Assembly: GCA_900317475.1 (NCBI GenBank) | Contig: ONGY01000015.1 | Span: 2,452-44,379 of the forward strand | Length of the DNA stretch: 41,928 nucleotides | Direction: 5' to 3' | From: an uncultured Lachnospiraceae bacterium | GTDB lineage: Bacteria > Bacillota > Clostridia > Lachnospirales > Lachnospiraceae | Shown here: one piece after another, positions 16,457 through 24,572 of the stretch | Position numbering within the stretch: position 1 is the stretch's first letter | Layout: the number at the start of each line of letters is the position of its first letter | Position numbers and translations under genes: made by a program | The notes under the pieces: generated by a model | Database searches by the model: none | Told to the model about the DNA's origin: nothing | The model's input: the letters and a program-made list of their open reading frames with translations, nothing else

Positions 16457-17476
16457 ATGCTCGAAGAACTCGAAGAGATCCGGAAACGGCACCTTGAGAT
16501 GATAAAGGCAGCTGCTGATCCGGAGTCGCTCAATGAAGAACGCGTGAGTGCACTCGGAAAGAAAGGCGATCTCACATCGCTCCTCAAAACGCTGAAGAAC
16601 ATTGCTCCTGCTGACAGACCCGCAGCCGGTCAGAGGATCAATGCGGTCCGCAGGGAGATAGAGCAGGCGCTCGCGGAAGCGACTTCCAGAATGGAGGCAA
16701 AACAGCAGGAGATCCGCCTCTCGCAGGAGACAATCGATGTCACACTTCCTGCAAAGCGTATCCGCTACGGTCACAGCCATCCGAATACAAAGGCTCTCCG
16801 CGAAATGGAGAAGATCTTCATCGGCATGGGCTATGAGGTTGTCGAAGGTCCGGAGATCGAGAAGGACTACTACAACTTTGAGGCGCTCAACATTCCCGCC
16901 AATCATCCGGCCAAGGATGAACAGGACACCTTCTATATTAACGGCGAGATGCTTCTCCGCACGCAGACCTCCGGCACGCAGATTCATGAGATGGAAAAGG
17001 GAAAAATCCCGATCCGCATGATTGCGCCCGGCCGTGTCTACCGCGCCGATGAAGTAGATGCAACTCACAGTCCGGTATTCCATCAGGTGGAAGGACTGGT
17101 CGTTGACAAGGGAATCACCTTTGCTGACCTCAAGGGAACGCTCGACATGTTCGCAAAGGAGCTTTTCGGCGCGGACACGAGGACCCGTTTCCGTCCGCAT
17201 CATTTCCCGTTCACCGAACCGTCCGCCGAGATGGATGTATCGTGCTTCAAGTGCGGCGGCAAGGGATGCCGGTTCTGCAAGGGCGAGGGCTGGATCGAGA
17301 TCCTCGGCTGCGGCATGGTTCATCCGCATGTTCTGGAGATGAGCGGAATTGACCCGGAAGTCTATTCCGGTTTTGCTTTCGGCGTAGGCCTCGAGCGCAT
17401 CGCGCTCCTGAAGTATGGTATCGATGACATGCGGCTGATGATTGAAAACGACGAACGCTTCCTGAAGCAGTTCTGA
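16457..17476 (+). CDS. pheS: Phenylalanine--tRNA ligase alpha subunit
   Basis: PheS (339 residues) holds the class II catalytic core of the heterotetrameric enzyme that charges tRNA-Phe. It has the N-terminal coiled-coil arm (residues 1-85) and then the core from about residue 105, with GYEVVEGPEIEKDYYNFEALN, motif 2 region RTQTSGTQIHEME / GRVYRADEVDATHSPVFHQVEGLVVD, and motif 3 GFAFGVGLERIALLKYGIDDMR. The ATG at 16457 follows GGGAAGG by 9 bases. The operon is pheS-pheT, then an M18 aminopeptidase and queA, under the T-box leader. Confidence 0.95.
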   Translation: MLEELEEIRKRHLEMIKAAADPESLNEERVSALGKKGDLTSLLKTLKNIAPADRPAAGQRINAVRREIEQALAEATSRMEAKQQEIRLSQETIDVTLPAKRIRYGHSHPNTKALREMEKIFIGMGYEVVEGPEIEKDYYNFEALNIPANHPAKDEQDTFYINGEMLLRTQTSGTQIHEMEKGKIPIRMIAPGRVYRADEVDATHSPVFHQVEGLVVDKGITFADLKGTLDMFAKELFGADTRTRFRPHHFPFTEPSAEMDVSCFKCGGKGCRFCKGEGWIEILGCGMVHPHVLEMSGIDPEVYSGFAFGVGLERIALLKYGIDDMRLMIENDERFLKQF

Positions 17477-17562
17477 GTGTTGACGGCTTGCTGCACCTGA
17501 GGAACCGGAAAATTTTCATTTGTTCCGGACCGCGCGGCCGCGAGGCGGCCTGAAAGGGGAAA

Positions 17563-20082
17563 ATGGTTACTTCACTGGATTGGATTAAAAAATACGTTCC
17601 CGGTCTTTCCTGCACAGACCAGGAATATTTCGACAAAATGACCATGTCCGGCACCAAGGTCGAGGGATGGAAGAGACTCGACCATAACCTTGAGAAAATC
17701 GTTGTCGGACGGGTGGAAGAAATCACGAAGCATCCGGATGCGGATCACCTGCTGGTCTGCAAGGTGAATATCGGAAGCGAAATGCTGCAGATCTGCACAA
17801 GTGCAACCAACCTGAAAGTCGGAGATGTCGTTCCGGTCTGCACCGACGGCGGCAGAGTCGCCGGCGGCCACGACGGCGGTCCGATGCCGGAAAACGGCAT
17901 TAAAATCAAGGCCGGCAAGATGCGCGGTGTTGATTCACAGGGAATGATGTGCGGCATCGAAGAGCTCGGAAGCAGCCGGAATTTCTATCCGGAAGCACCG
18001 GAAAACGGCATCTATGTTTTCCCGAAGGATAAAGAACCCGAACTCGGAAGCGACGCCGTGGAAGCTCTCGGCATGCACGATACCGTCTTCGACTATGAAA
18101 TTACATCAAACCGTGTCGACTGCTACAGCATGATCGGCATCGCAAGAGAAGCGGCAGCGACCTTTGACAAGCCGTTCACCCCGCCTGTGGTAACCGTGAA
18201 GGAGAATCCGGCCGTCAAAACTGCCGATCTCATCAAGGTCACCATCGAGGCACCGGACCTGTGCAGCCGCTATATTGCCCGTGTATGCACGGATGTAAAA
18301 ATCGCACCGTCGCCGGAGTGGATGCAGAAATGCCTTCGCAACAGCGGCATCCGTCCAATCAACAATCTCGTTGATATCACGAATTATGTCATGCTCGAGT
18401 ACGGCCAGCCGATGCACGCCTATGACTATGACACGCTCGCAGGCGCGGAAATCCGCGTCCGCAGGGCAAAGGACGGCGAAACCTTCACAACGCTCGATGA
18501 TCAGGAGCGAAAACTCGATCACGACGTTCTCATGATCTGCGACGGAGAAAAGGAAGTCGGACTTGCCGGTATCATGGGCGGCGAGAACTCCATGATCACG
18601 GATCATGTAAAGACTGTGCTCTTTGAGGCGGCAACCTTCGACGGCACCAATATCCGCAAATCCTCGAAGCGCATCGGACTCCGCACGGATGCATCCGGCA
18701 TTTTTGAGAAGGGACTTGATCCTCGTAATGCGGAGGAAGCAATCAACCGCGCATGCCAGCTGATGGTAGAGCTCGGATGCGGAACTCCGGCAGAGGGAAT
18801 GGTCGATGTAAAGCAGCCGATTCCGGACCTTCGCAGAATCAAGTTCGAGCCGGAGAAAATCAACGCCTACCTCGGCACCGATCTGTCTGCGGAAGAGATG
18901 CTGACGATTTTCCGCAAGGAACAGCTCGGATACGATGAAGAGACGAAGGAGATCGTCATTCCTTCCTTCCGTCAGGATCTGAAGCAGATGTGCGATATGG
19001 CCGAAGAGGTGGCCCGTTTCCACGGCTACGATAATATTCCCTCGACGCTTCCGAAGAGCAGCTCCACGCGCGGCGGACTCACCGACAAGCTTGCCATGGA
19101 GGATGTTGCAAGAGACATCGCCGAGAGAAATGGTTTTGATGAGGCCGAGACGTTTTCATTTGAAAGCCCGAAGGTATTTGACAAGCTTAAAATCGAAGCA
19201 GATTCACCGCTTCGGAATGCAATCCGGATTTCCAATCCGCTCGGTGAGGATTATTCCATCATGCGCACGATTCCGCTGAACGGAATTCTCACCTCACTTG
19301 CCACAAACTACAACCGCCGCAATAAGGACGTTCGTCTTTATGAGCTCGCGAGTGTCTATCTGCCGATCGGAGAGCTCCCGATCACGGATTATCCGGATGA
19401 GAGGCAGACGCTCACACTCGGGTTCTACGGCGACGGCGATTTCTTCACGCTGAAAGGAGTCGTGGAGGATCTTTTTGAGGCTTACGGACTCATCGGCCCG
19501 CATGCAAAAGAAAACAAGAAGATTGCAGAACTTGCGAAGGAATCTGCAAGGGCCGGCCATCCGATTGACAGTGCAGAGCGCAACCGCGTGATCATGGATA
19601 CTTCCGAGAAACATCCTTTCCTTCACCCGGGACGCCAGGCAGATATTCTCTATAACGGAAAGAAATTCGGCTTTCTCGGCGAACTTCATCCGGATGTGGC
19701 GAGAAATTATGAGCTGGATGACCGCGTCTATGTCGCTGTCATCGACCTGAAATCAATTCTGCCGTACATCAGCTTCGAGCCGCATTTTGAAGGGATCGCC
19801 AAGTTCCCTGCAATGACGCGCGACATTTCGATGGTTGTACCGAAGAGCGTCACCGCACGCAGCATCGAGGATGTCATTCTCTCGAAGGGCGGAAAGATTC
19901 TGGAATCCTACAGACTGTTTGATATTTACGAAGGAAAACAGATTGCTCTCGGATATAAATCCATGGCTTATACACTCACCTTCCGCAACAAGGAGAGAAC
20001 CCTTGAGGAGGATGAGGTAAACAAGGCAATGGAGAAGATTCTGAAGGGTCTCGAGGAACTCGGCATCGTACTGCGGTCCTGA
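17563..20082 (+). CDS. pheT: Phenylalanine--tRNA ligase beta subunit
   Basis: PheT (839 residues) is the partner of PheS and provides tRNA recognition and editing. In order it has an OB-fold tRNA-binding domain (about 38-150, VVGRVEEITKHPDADHLLVCKV), a B3/B4 editing domain (about 205-380), a B5 domain (about 400-475), a catalytic-like core (about 490-700) and the C-terminal ferredoxin-like anticodon-binding domain (about 745-838, KFPAMTRDISMVVPKSVTA). An AAAGGGG site lies just before the ATG. It is 86 bases downstream of pheS. Confidence 0.95.
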   Translation: MVTSLDWIKKYVPGLSCTDQEYFDKMTMSGTKVEGWKRLDHNLEKIVVGRVEEITKHPDADHLLVCKVNIGSEMLQICTSATNLKVGDVVPVCTDGGRVAGGHDGGPMPENGIKIKAGKMRGVDSQGMMCGIEELGSSRNFYPEAPENGIYVFPKDKEPELGSDAVEALGMHDTVFDYEITSNRVDCYSMIGIAREAAATFDKPFTPPVVTVKENPAVKTADLIKVTIEAPDLCSRYIARVCTDVKIAPSPEWMQKCLRNSGIRPINNLVDITNYVMLEYGQPMHAYDYDTLAGAEIRVRRAKDGETFTTLDDQERKLDHDVLMICDGEKEVGLAGIMGGENSMITDHVKTVLFEAATFDGTNIRKSSKRIGLRTDASGIFEKGLDPRNAEEAINRACQLMVELGCGTPAEGMVDVKQPIPDLRRIKFEPEKINAYLGTDLSAEEMLTIFRKEQLGYDEETKEIVIPSFRQDLKQMCDMAEEVARFHGYDNIPSTLPKSSSTRGGLTDKLAMEDVARDIAERNGFDEAETFSFESPKVFDKLKIEADSPLRNAIRISNPLGEDYSIMRTIPLNGILTSLATNYNRRNKDVRLYELASVYLPIGELPITDYPDERQTLTLGFYGDGDFFTLKGVVEDLFEAYGLIGPHAKENKKIAELAKESARAGHPIDSAERNRVIMDTSEKHPFLHPGRQADILYNGKKFGFLGELHPDVARNYELDDRVYVAVIDLKSILPYISFEPHFEGIAKFPAMTRDISMVVPKSVTARSIEDVILSKGGKILESYRLFDIYEGKQIALGYKSMAYTLTFRNKERTLEEDEVNKAMEKILKGLEELGIVLRS

Positions 20083-20095
20083 TTTGGAGGAAAAA

Positions 20096-21529
20096 ATGGA
20101 AAGAATTAACACATGGAATACCTATGATCTTGAACTTCAGAAGAAATGCAATGAATTTGCAGATGGATACAAGCAGTTCATCAGCGACGCCAAAACGGAG
20201 CGCGAATTCACGGATGAAGCCGTGAACCTTGCAGAGAAGTACGGCTTCCGTGAGCTGTCCGCACTTATTGACAGCGGAGAGAAGCTGAAGGCAGGAGACA
20301 AGGTCTACAGTGTATGGATGAACAAGTCCGTCGTGCTCTTCCGCATCGGCGAGGAGCCGTTCGAACACGGCGTCAACATCCTGGGAGCGCACATCGACTC
20401 CCCACGCATGGATATCAAGCAGAATCCGCTGTATGAGGCGGGCGGACTTGCCATGCTCGACACACATTATTACGGCGGCATCAAAAAGTACCAGTTTGTG
20501 GCACTTCCGCTTGCCATCCACGGCGTCATCGTGAAGAAAAGCGGGGAGACTGCCATACTGAATGTCGGCGAGGATCCGGACGATCCGGTGTTCTTTGTAT
20601 CGGATCTGCTCATTCATCTTGCATCTGAGCAGATGGGCAAGCGCGCCGATAAGGTAATCGACGGCGAGGCTCTTGATGTCATTGTCGGCAATAAGCCGGT
20701 CATCATCAATGCAAAGTCCAAAGCCGGAAGCAAAGGCGTGAAGCCGCAGGATAAGGAGGATGTAAAGAAGGCCGTTCTCTCTATCCTGAAGGAATACTAC
20801 GGCATAACCGAGGACGATTTTGAATCCGCAGAGCTTGAGGTTGTTCCGGCAGGCAGGGCACGCGATGCGGGCTTTGACCGCAGCATGATTCTCGGCTACG
20901 GACAGGACGACCGCGTCTGCGCATATCCTTCGATGCAGGCAATTCTGGATGAAGAGGATATCCGGCGCACGAGCGTCTGCCTTCTTGTCGACAAGGAAGA
21001 AATCGGATCGGTCGGCGCAACGGGCATGACTTCTCATTTCTTCGAAAACGCGATGGCAGAGGTCATGAATCTCTGCGGGGACTACAGCGAGCTGAAACTC
21101 AGAAGATGCCTTGCAAATTCCTGCATGCTTTCTTCCGATGTCAGCGCAGGCTTTGACCCGACTTACAAAGCATGTTTTGACGATAAGAATTCCGCGTTCC
21201 TGGGATGCGGCATGGTGTTCAACAAGTTCACCGGTGCACGCGGCAAGTCCGGTTCAAACGATGCAAACGCAGAGTATATAGCGCACCTGAGAGCAATTTT
21301 TGACGAGGAAGATATCTGCACACAGACAGCGGAGCTCGGCAAAGTTGACGTGGGCGGCGGCGGAACGATCGCATACATTCTCGCCCGCTACGGCATGAAT
21401 GTCATCGACAGCGGCGTCGCGGTCCTCAATATGCACGCACCGTTCGAGGCGACGAGCAAGGCCGATATCTATGAGGCATACCGCGCGTACCGTGCATTCC
21501 TGCGGAAGGCCTCGCTGCGGAACGAATAA
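20096..21529 (+). CDS. M18-family aminopeptidase
   Basis: The 477-residue protein is a zinc aminopeptidase of family M18 (aspartyl aminopeptidase/ApeA-like). Metal and catalytic motifs include GAHIDSPRMDIK, DDRVCAYPSM, LLVDKEEIGSVGATGM and SSDVSAGFDPTY, with a C-terminal NMHAPFE His. It is cytoplasmic and probably takes part in peptide turnover. The ATG at 20096 has GGAGG at 20086-20090, only 13 bases after the pheT stop, so it is in the phe operon. An upstream TTG at 20084 overlaps the ribosome binding site and is less likely. Confidence 0.9.
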   Translation: MERINTWNTYDLELQKKCNEFADGYKQFISDAKTEREFTDEAVNLAEKYGFRELSALIDSGEKLKAGDKVYSVWMNKSVVLFRIGEEPFEHGVNILGAHIDSPRMDIKQNPLYEAGGLAMLDTHYYGGIKKYQFVALPLAIHGVIVKKSGETAILNVGEDPDDPVFFVSDLLIHLASEQMGKRADKVIDGEALDVIVGNKPVIINAKSKAGSKGVKPQDKEDVKKAVLSILKEYYGITEDDFESAELEVVPAGRARDAGFDRSMILGYGQDDRVCAYPSMQAILDEEDIRRTSVCLLVDKEEIGSVGATGMTSHFFENAMAEVMNLCGDYSELKLRRCLANSCMLSSDVSAGFDPTYKACFDDKNSAFLGCGMVFNKFTGARGKSGSNDANAEYIAHLRAIFDEEDICTQTAELGKVDVGGGGTIAYILARYGMNVIDSGVAVLNMHAPFEATSKADIYEAYRAYRAFLRKASLRNE

Positions 21530-21658
21530 GCAGCGAAGGAAGTACAGGTATAAGATACCCACGGTTCATCCGGCAAAATCAGCAGACAGCAAGAACAGAG
21601 AAAAAGTCAGACTGCGTCAAAACGCATTCACAGATTTTTACGCAGCGGGATAGGGGAA

Positions 21659-22735
21659 ATGGCAGAAGAAAACAGCAACAATTCAGAAAAAAAAGAAATT
21701 CCGGTCGGTTACTCCACGAAGGATTATTACTATGACCTTCCGAAGGAGCTGATTGCACAGGATCCGCTGGAGGACCGTGCGTCCTCGCGGCTTATGTGTA
21801 TCGACCGGAAGACGGGAGAGTTGGAACACAGGGTCTTCCGAGACATCATCGATTATCTGGAGCCCGGCGAGACCCTCGTTCTCAATAACACGAAGGTCAT
21901 CCCTGCAAGACTCCTGGGGACGAAAGCAGATACAGGAGCGAACGTGGAAATACTGCTCCTGAAGCGCCGTTCCGGCGATGAGTGGGAGACACTGGTGCGT
22001 CCCGGCAAGAAGCTTCGCCCGGGCGCAAAAGTGACCTTTGGAGACGGCTCTCTCACGGCGGAAATTATGGATGTCATCGACGACGGCAACCGGATTGTAA
22101 AATTCCATTATGATGGAATTTTCGAGGAGGTTCTCGACCGTCTCGGCGAGATGCCGCTCCCGCCTTACATCACGCACAAGCTCGAGAATCCGGAGATGTA
22201 CAATACCGTCTATGCGAAATTTGACGGCTCCGCGGCGGCACCGACGGCAGGACTTCATTTCACAAAGGAACTGCTCGACGAAATCAGCGCGAAGGGCGTA
22301 AATCTTGCCTATGTGACACTGCATGTCGGCCTCGGGACTTTCCGTCCGGTCAAGGTCGATGATGTGCGCGAGCATCACATGCACACGGAATGGTATCAGG
22401 TCACGCCGCAGACGGCTGACCTCATCAATGAAACACACCGGAACGGCAAACGAGTCATCTGCGTCGGCACGACCAGCTGCCGCACCGTCGAGAGTGCTTC
22501 CACCAATGACGGCATTATTCACGCGGGCAGCGACAATACCTCGATCTTTATCTATCCGGGGTACAAATTCAAGGTCATGGATGCGCTCATCACGAATTTC
22601 CACCTTCCGGAATCGACGCTCATCATGCTTGTCTCCGCATTTGCATCAAGGGACATCATCCTGAATGCATATAAAGAAGCAGTAAAAGACAAGTACCGGT
22701 TCTTCTCCTTCGGGGATGCCTGCTATATCCACTGA
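21659..22735 (+). CDS. queA: S-adenosylmethionine:tRNA ribosyltransferase-isomerase
   Basis: QueA transfers the ribosyl moiety of SAM to preQ1-modified tRNA, making epoxyqueuosine. The sequence shows family motifs: [73 protein letters not shown] and [18 protein letters not shown]. The length of 358 residues is slightly above the usual 340-345 because of an N-terminal tail of about 15 residues rich in Asn/Glu/Lys. An AGGGG ribosome binding site precedes the ATG. The last 13 codons and the stop lie inside the first copy of a 73-bp tandem duplication, so the protein itself is intact. Confidence 0.94.
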   Translation: MAEENSNNSEKKEIPVGYSTKDYYYDLPKELIAQDPLEDRASSRLMCIDRKTGELEHRVFRDIIDYLEPGETLVLNNTKVIPARLLGTKADTGANVEILLLKRRSGDEWETLVRPGKKLRPGAKVTFGDGSLTAEIMDVIDDGNRIVKFHYDGIFEEVLDRLGEMPLPPYITHKLENPEMYNTVYAKFDGSAAAPTAGLHFTKELLDEISAKGVNLAYVTLHVGLGTFRPVKVDDVREHHMHTEWYQVTPQTADLINETHRNGKRVICVGTTSCRTVESASTNDGIIHAGSDNTSIFIYPGYKFKVMDALITNFHLPESTLIMLVSAFASRDIILNAYKEAVKDKYRFFSFGDACYIH

Positions 22736-22839
22736 GCAAACCTGCCGGCAGAATCTTATTCCCAGTTACCGGTTCTTCTCCTTCGGGGATGCCTGCTATA
22801 TCCACTGAGCAAACCTGCCGGCAGAATCTTATTCCCAGT
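22694..22839 (+). repeat. Perfect 73-bp tandem duplication at the queA 3' end
   Basis: The unit at 22694-22766 is repeated without a mismatch at 22767-22839. Each unit holds the last 13 codons of queA, its stop codon and 31 bases downstream, including a 10-bp palindrome CTGCCGGCAG. The second copy has no start and is not translated as a gene. Perfect identity suggests a recent slippage event or an assembly duplication. Confidence 0.97.
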
Positions 22840-22888
22840 GTCAGCGCCGGGTAAAACACCACCTGACGCTGATACAGGTTCATTGTAA

Positions 22889-22951
22889 AAATCAAAAGCG
22901 GTAAATCAGACGAAAATCCATACGTCCGGTTTACCGCTTTTCTTTTGATTT
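22889..22951 (+). terminator. Nested hairpin terminator between queA and tyrA (convergent)
   Basis: AAAAGCGGTAAA pairs with TTTACCGCTTTT (12 bp), with an inner GACG/CGTC helix. An outer AATCAAAAG / CTTTTGATT pairing overlaps the same arms, so two registers are possible. T runs follow on the plus strand and A runs precede it, so it can serve both convergent genes. A smaller imperfect hairpin, GTGTCAGCG/CGCTGATAC, lies just upstream at 22838-22874. Confidence 0.8.
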
Positions 22952-23023
22952 TATTATGCTTGTTAATTTTATTGTTCTTGTATCGTGCCGATAATTTGTG
23001 AATTTACGTTGGCTTTCTTTCGG

Positions 23024-24080
23024 TCAGTCGACTACATGAAAGCCATGTGCTTTCAGCACTTCTCTGGTTTCATCTCTGCGCTTTGCGGTATTGAGTTCCA
23101 GCCGCATAGCGCCGTAGGCAAACTCACGGTTGAAGATCAGCAACTTCGGCGATGGCGCCGGGATGATCGGCGATGTCAATATGCAGTACAAATTCCTGCA
23201 TGATCGGACCGCTGTGAACATCGCTGAAGCTGTCGCGGTATTTTCTTGCGGAATCGAAAAGCTCATAGATCGCATCTTTATCCGCGGAAGCAATTTTATC
23301 GCGGTTCGCCTGAAGATCCGCTATGTAACGGTCCAGGAGCTTTACGATATTGTCTTTGTTCGTGAGGCAGATATGCTGCCACATCGTGGGGGAGGAAGAG
23401 GAGATTCTTGTAATATCCTTGAATCCTCCGGCAGCAATCATCTTCATGACTCCGTCATCCGTATCACTTTCCCTTACAAGATTCACAAGTGTCGCCGAAA
23501 CCACGTGCGGCACATGAGATACGGCACCGGTGACGTAATCGTGAAGGTCATTGTCGAGAATAAGCGGAATCGAATGAAACGACTCAACCAGTTTTCGGAA
23601 TGCTTCTACTTCTTTTTTCGGAACTTCCTTCTCCGGAGCGAGAATATAATATGCGTTCTCGAGGAGAGAAGCCTTGGAATTGCGGTATTTCGTGCGCTCG
23701 CTTCCGGTCATCGGATGTCCTCCGATGAAGTGTGAAGAAAGGCCCAGGCCGACAACCGCATTGTGAATACCGGTTTTTACGGAACCGATGTCTGTAATAA
23801 TGGCATCATCGGACATATGGGCTTTTACAGCCGGAAGATTGTCTGTGTTGCTGCCAACCGGAGCGCAGAGGAAGATATAATGACACTTCTTGAAAGTATC
23901 ATCGATCCCGTCTGCCGCTTCGCTGAGTACGCCGTCGGCCAGTGCTTCATCCAGGGAATTTCTGCTCGGGTTATAGGCAAGAATATAAGCCTCCGGATCA
24001 TTCTGGCGGATTGCCCGCGCGATGGAGCCTCCGATGAGGCCAAGACCTATGAATCCGTAAGCGTTTTCTGCAGTAGACAT
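23024..24080 (-). pseudogene. tyrA: Prephenate dehydrogenase, frameshifted in the ACT domain
   Basis: The minus-strand gene starts at 24080 after a GGAGGG site and encodes a full prephenate dehydrogenase catalytic part: NAD-binding GFIGLGLIGGSIA, ITDIGSVKTGI, GGHPMTGSERTKYRNS, and the helical dimer domain. The C-terminal ACT domain begins EFVLHIDIADHPGAIAEVAD, then the frame reads LQP and stops at 23124. In another frame the family sequence resumes with FNREFAYGAMRLELNTAK and ends GFHVVD at 23024. About 15 residues of the ACT domain (the usual INIKNI segment) are missing. A 3k+2-base deletion between two GATCTT-like repeats explains this. A truncated 318-residue enzyme could still be catalytically active but lack tyrosine feedback control. 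Prephenate dehydrogenase makes 4-hydroxyphenylpyruvate in tyrosine biosynthesis. Confidence 0.85.
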
Positions 24081-24475
24081 ATTCCCTCCGATAAAGCTTT
24101 TAAAACTCTTCTGTTGCCCGTCATTTCATTCTCACGCACATGCATACATAAATACGGCTGCAGCCGCGGGTCAGAAAAGACCGATCTGCGTAACAGCACC
24201 TGCCTGATGTCTGTTTTCCTTCCGTCATTTCACATTAACATGGAGTAAACTATAGTACTTTAACGCATTACAGTCAAACAAAGCCGGATGACATTTGTCA
24301 GGTCACTTCGGAATGAATGGCACCTTAGACCATCTTCCATGAAAGAAATCAGCAGAACGACCGGTTCCCGTTTTCACGAGCGCCGGAAATGTTCTCCATA
24401 ATGAAATTTTCACAGGCATTTCCTGGAATATCCGCACGATCCGCATATACATATCGTCAATTTGCCTAAATCTTC
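24081..24475. other. Divergent intergenic region between tyrA and the EF-G-like gene
   Basis: No gene is visible. The tyrA side contains a leader of about 160 bases with a 12-bp palindrome CGGCTGCAGCCG near 24156-24167; I see no T-box core in it. The remainder up to the EF-G promoter shows only short imperfect repeats. Confidence 0.5.
24249..24277 (-). promoter_or_regulatory. Promoter of tyrA
   Basis: On the minus strand, TTGACT (24272-24277), 17 bases, TATAGT (24249-24254): five of six matches for each box. The start site would leave a leader of about 160 bases before the tyrA ATG. Confidence 0.7.
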
Positions 24476-24504
24476 TTGATACAGGAGTATCTATTTAGTA
24501 AAAT
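24476..24504 (+). promoter_or_regulatory. Promoter of the EF-G-like gene
   Basis: TTGATA (24476-24481), 17 bases, TAAAAT (24499-24504). The leader to the ATG is about 60 bases. Confidence 0.7.
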
Positions 24505-24572
24505 GTATTCATGGCGTGCGGCAGGAGCTTGGGGGTTCCGGTCACACGTAATAACAATTGGAGGACTACAAC

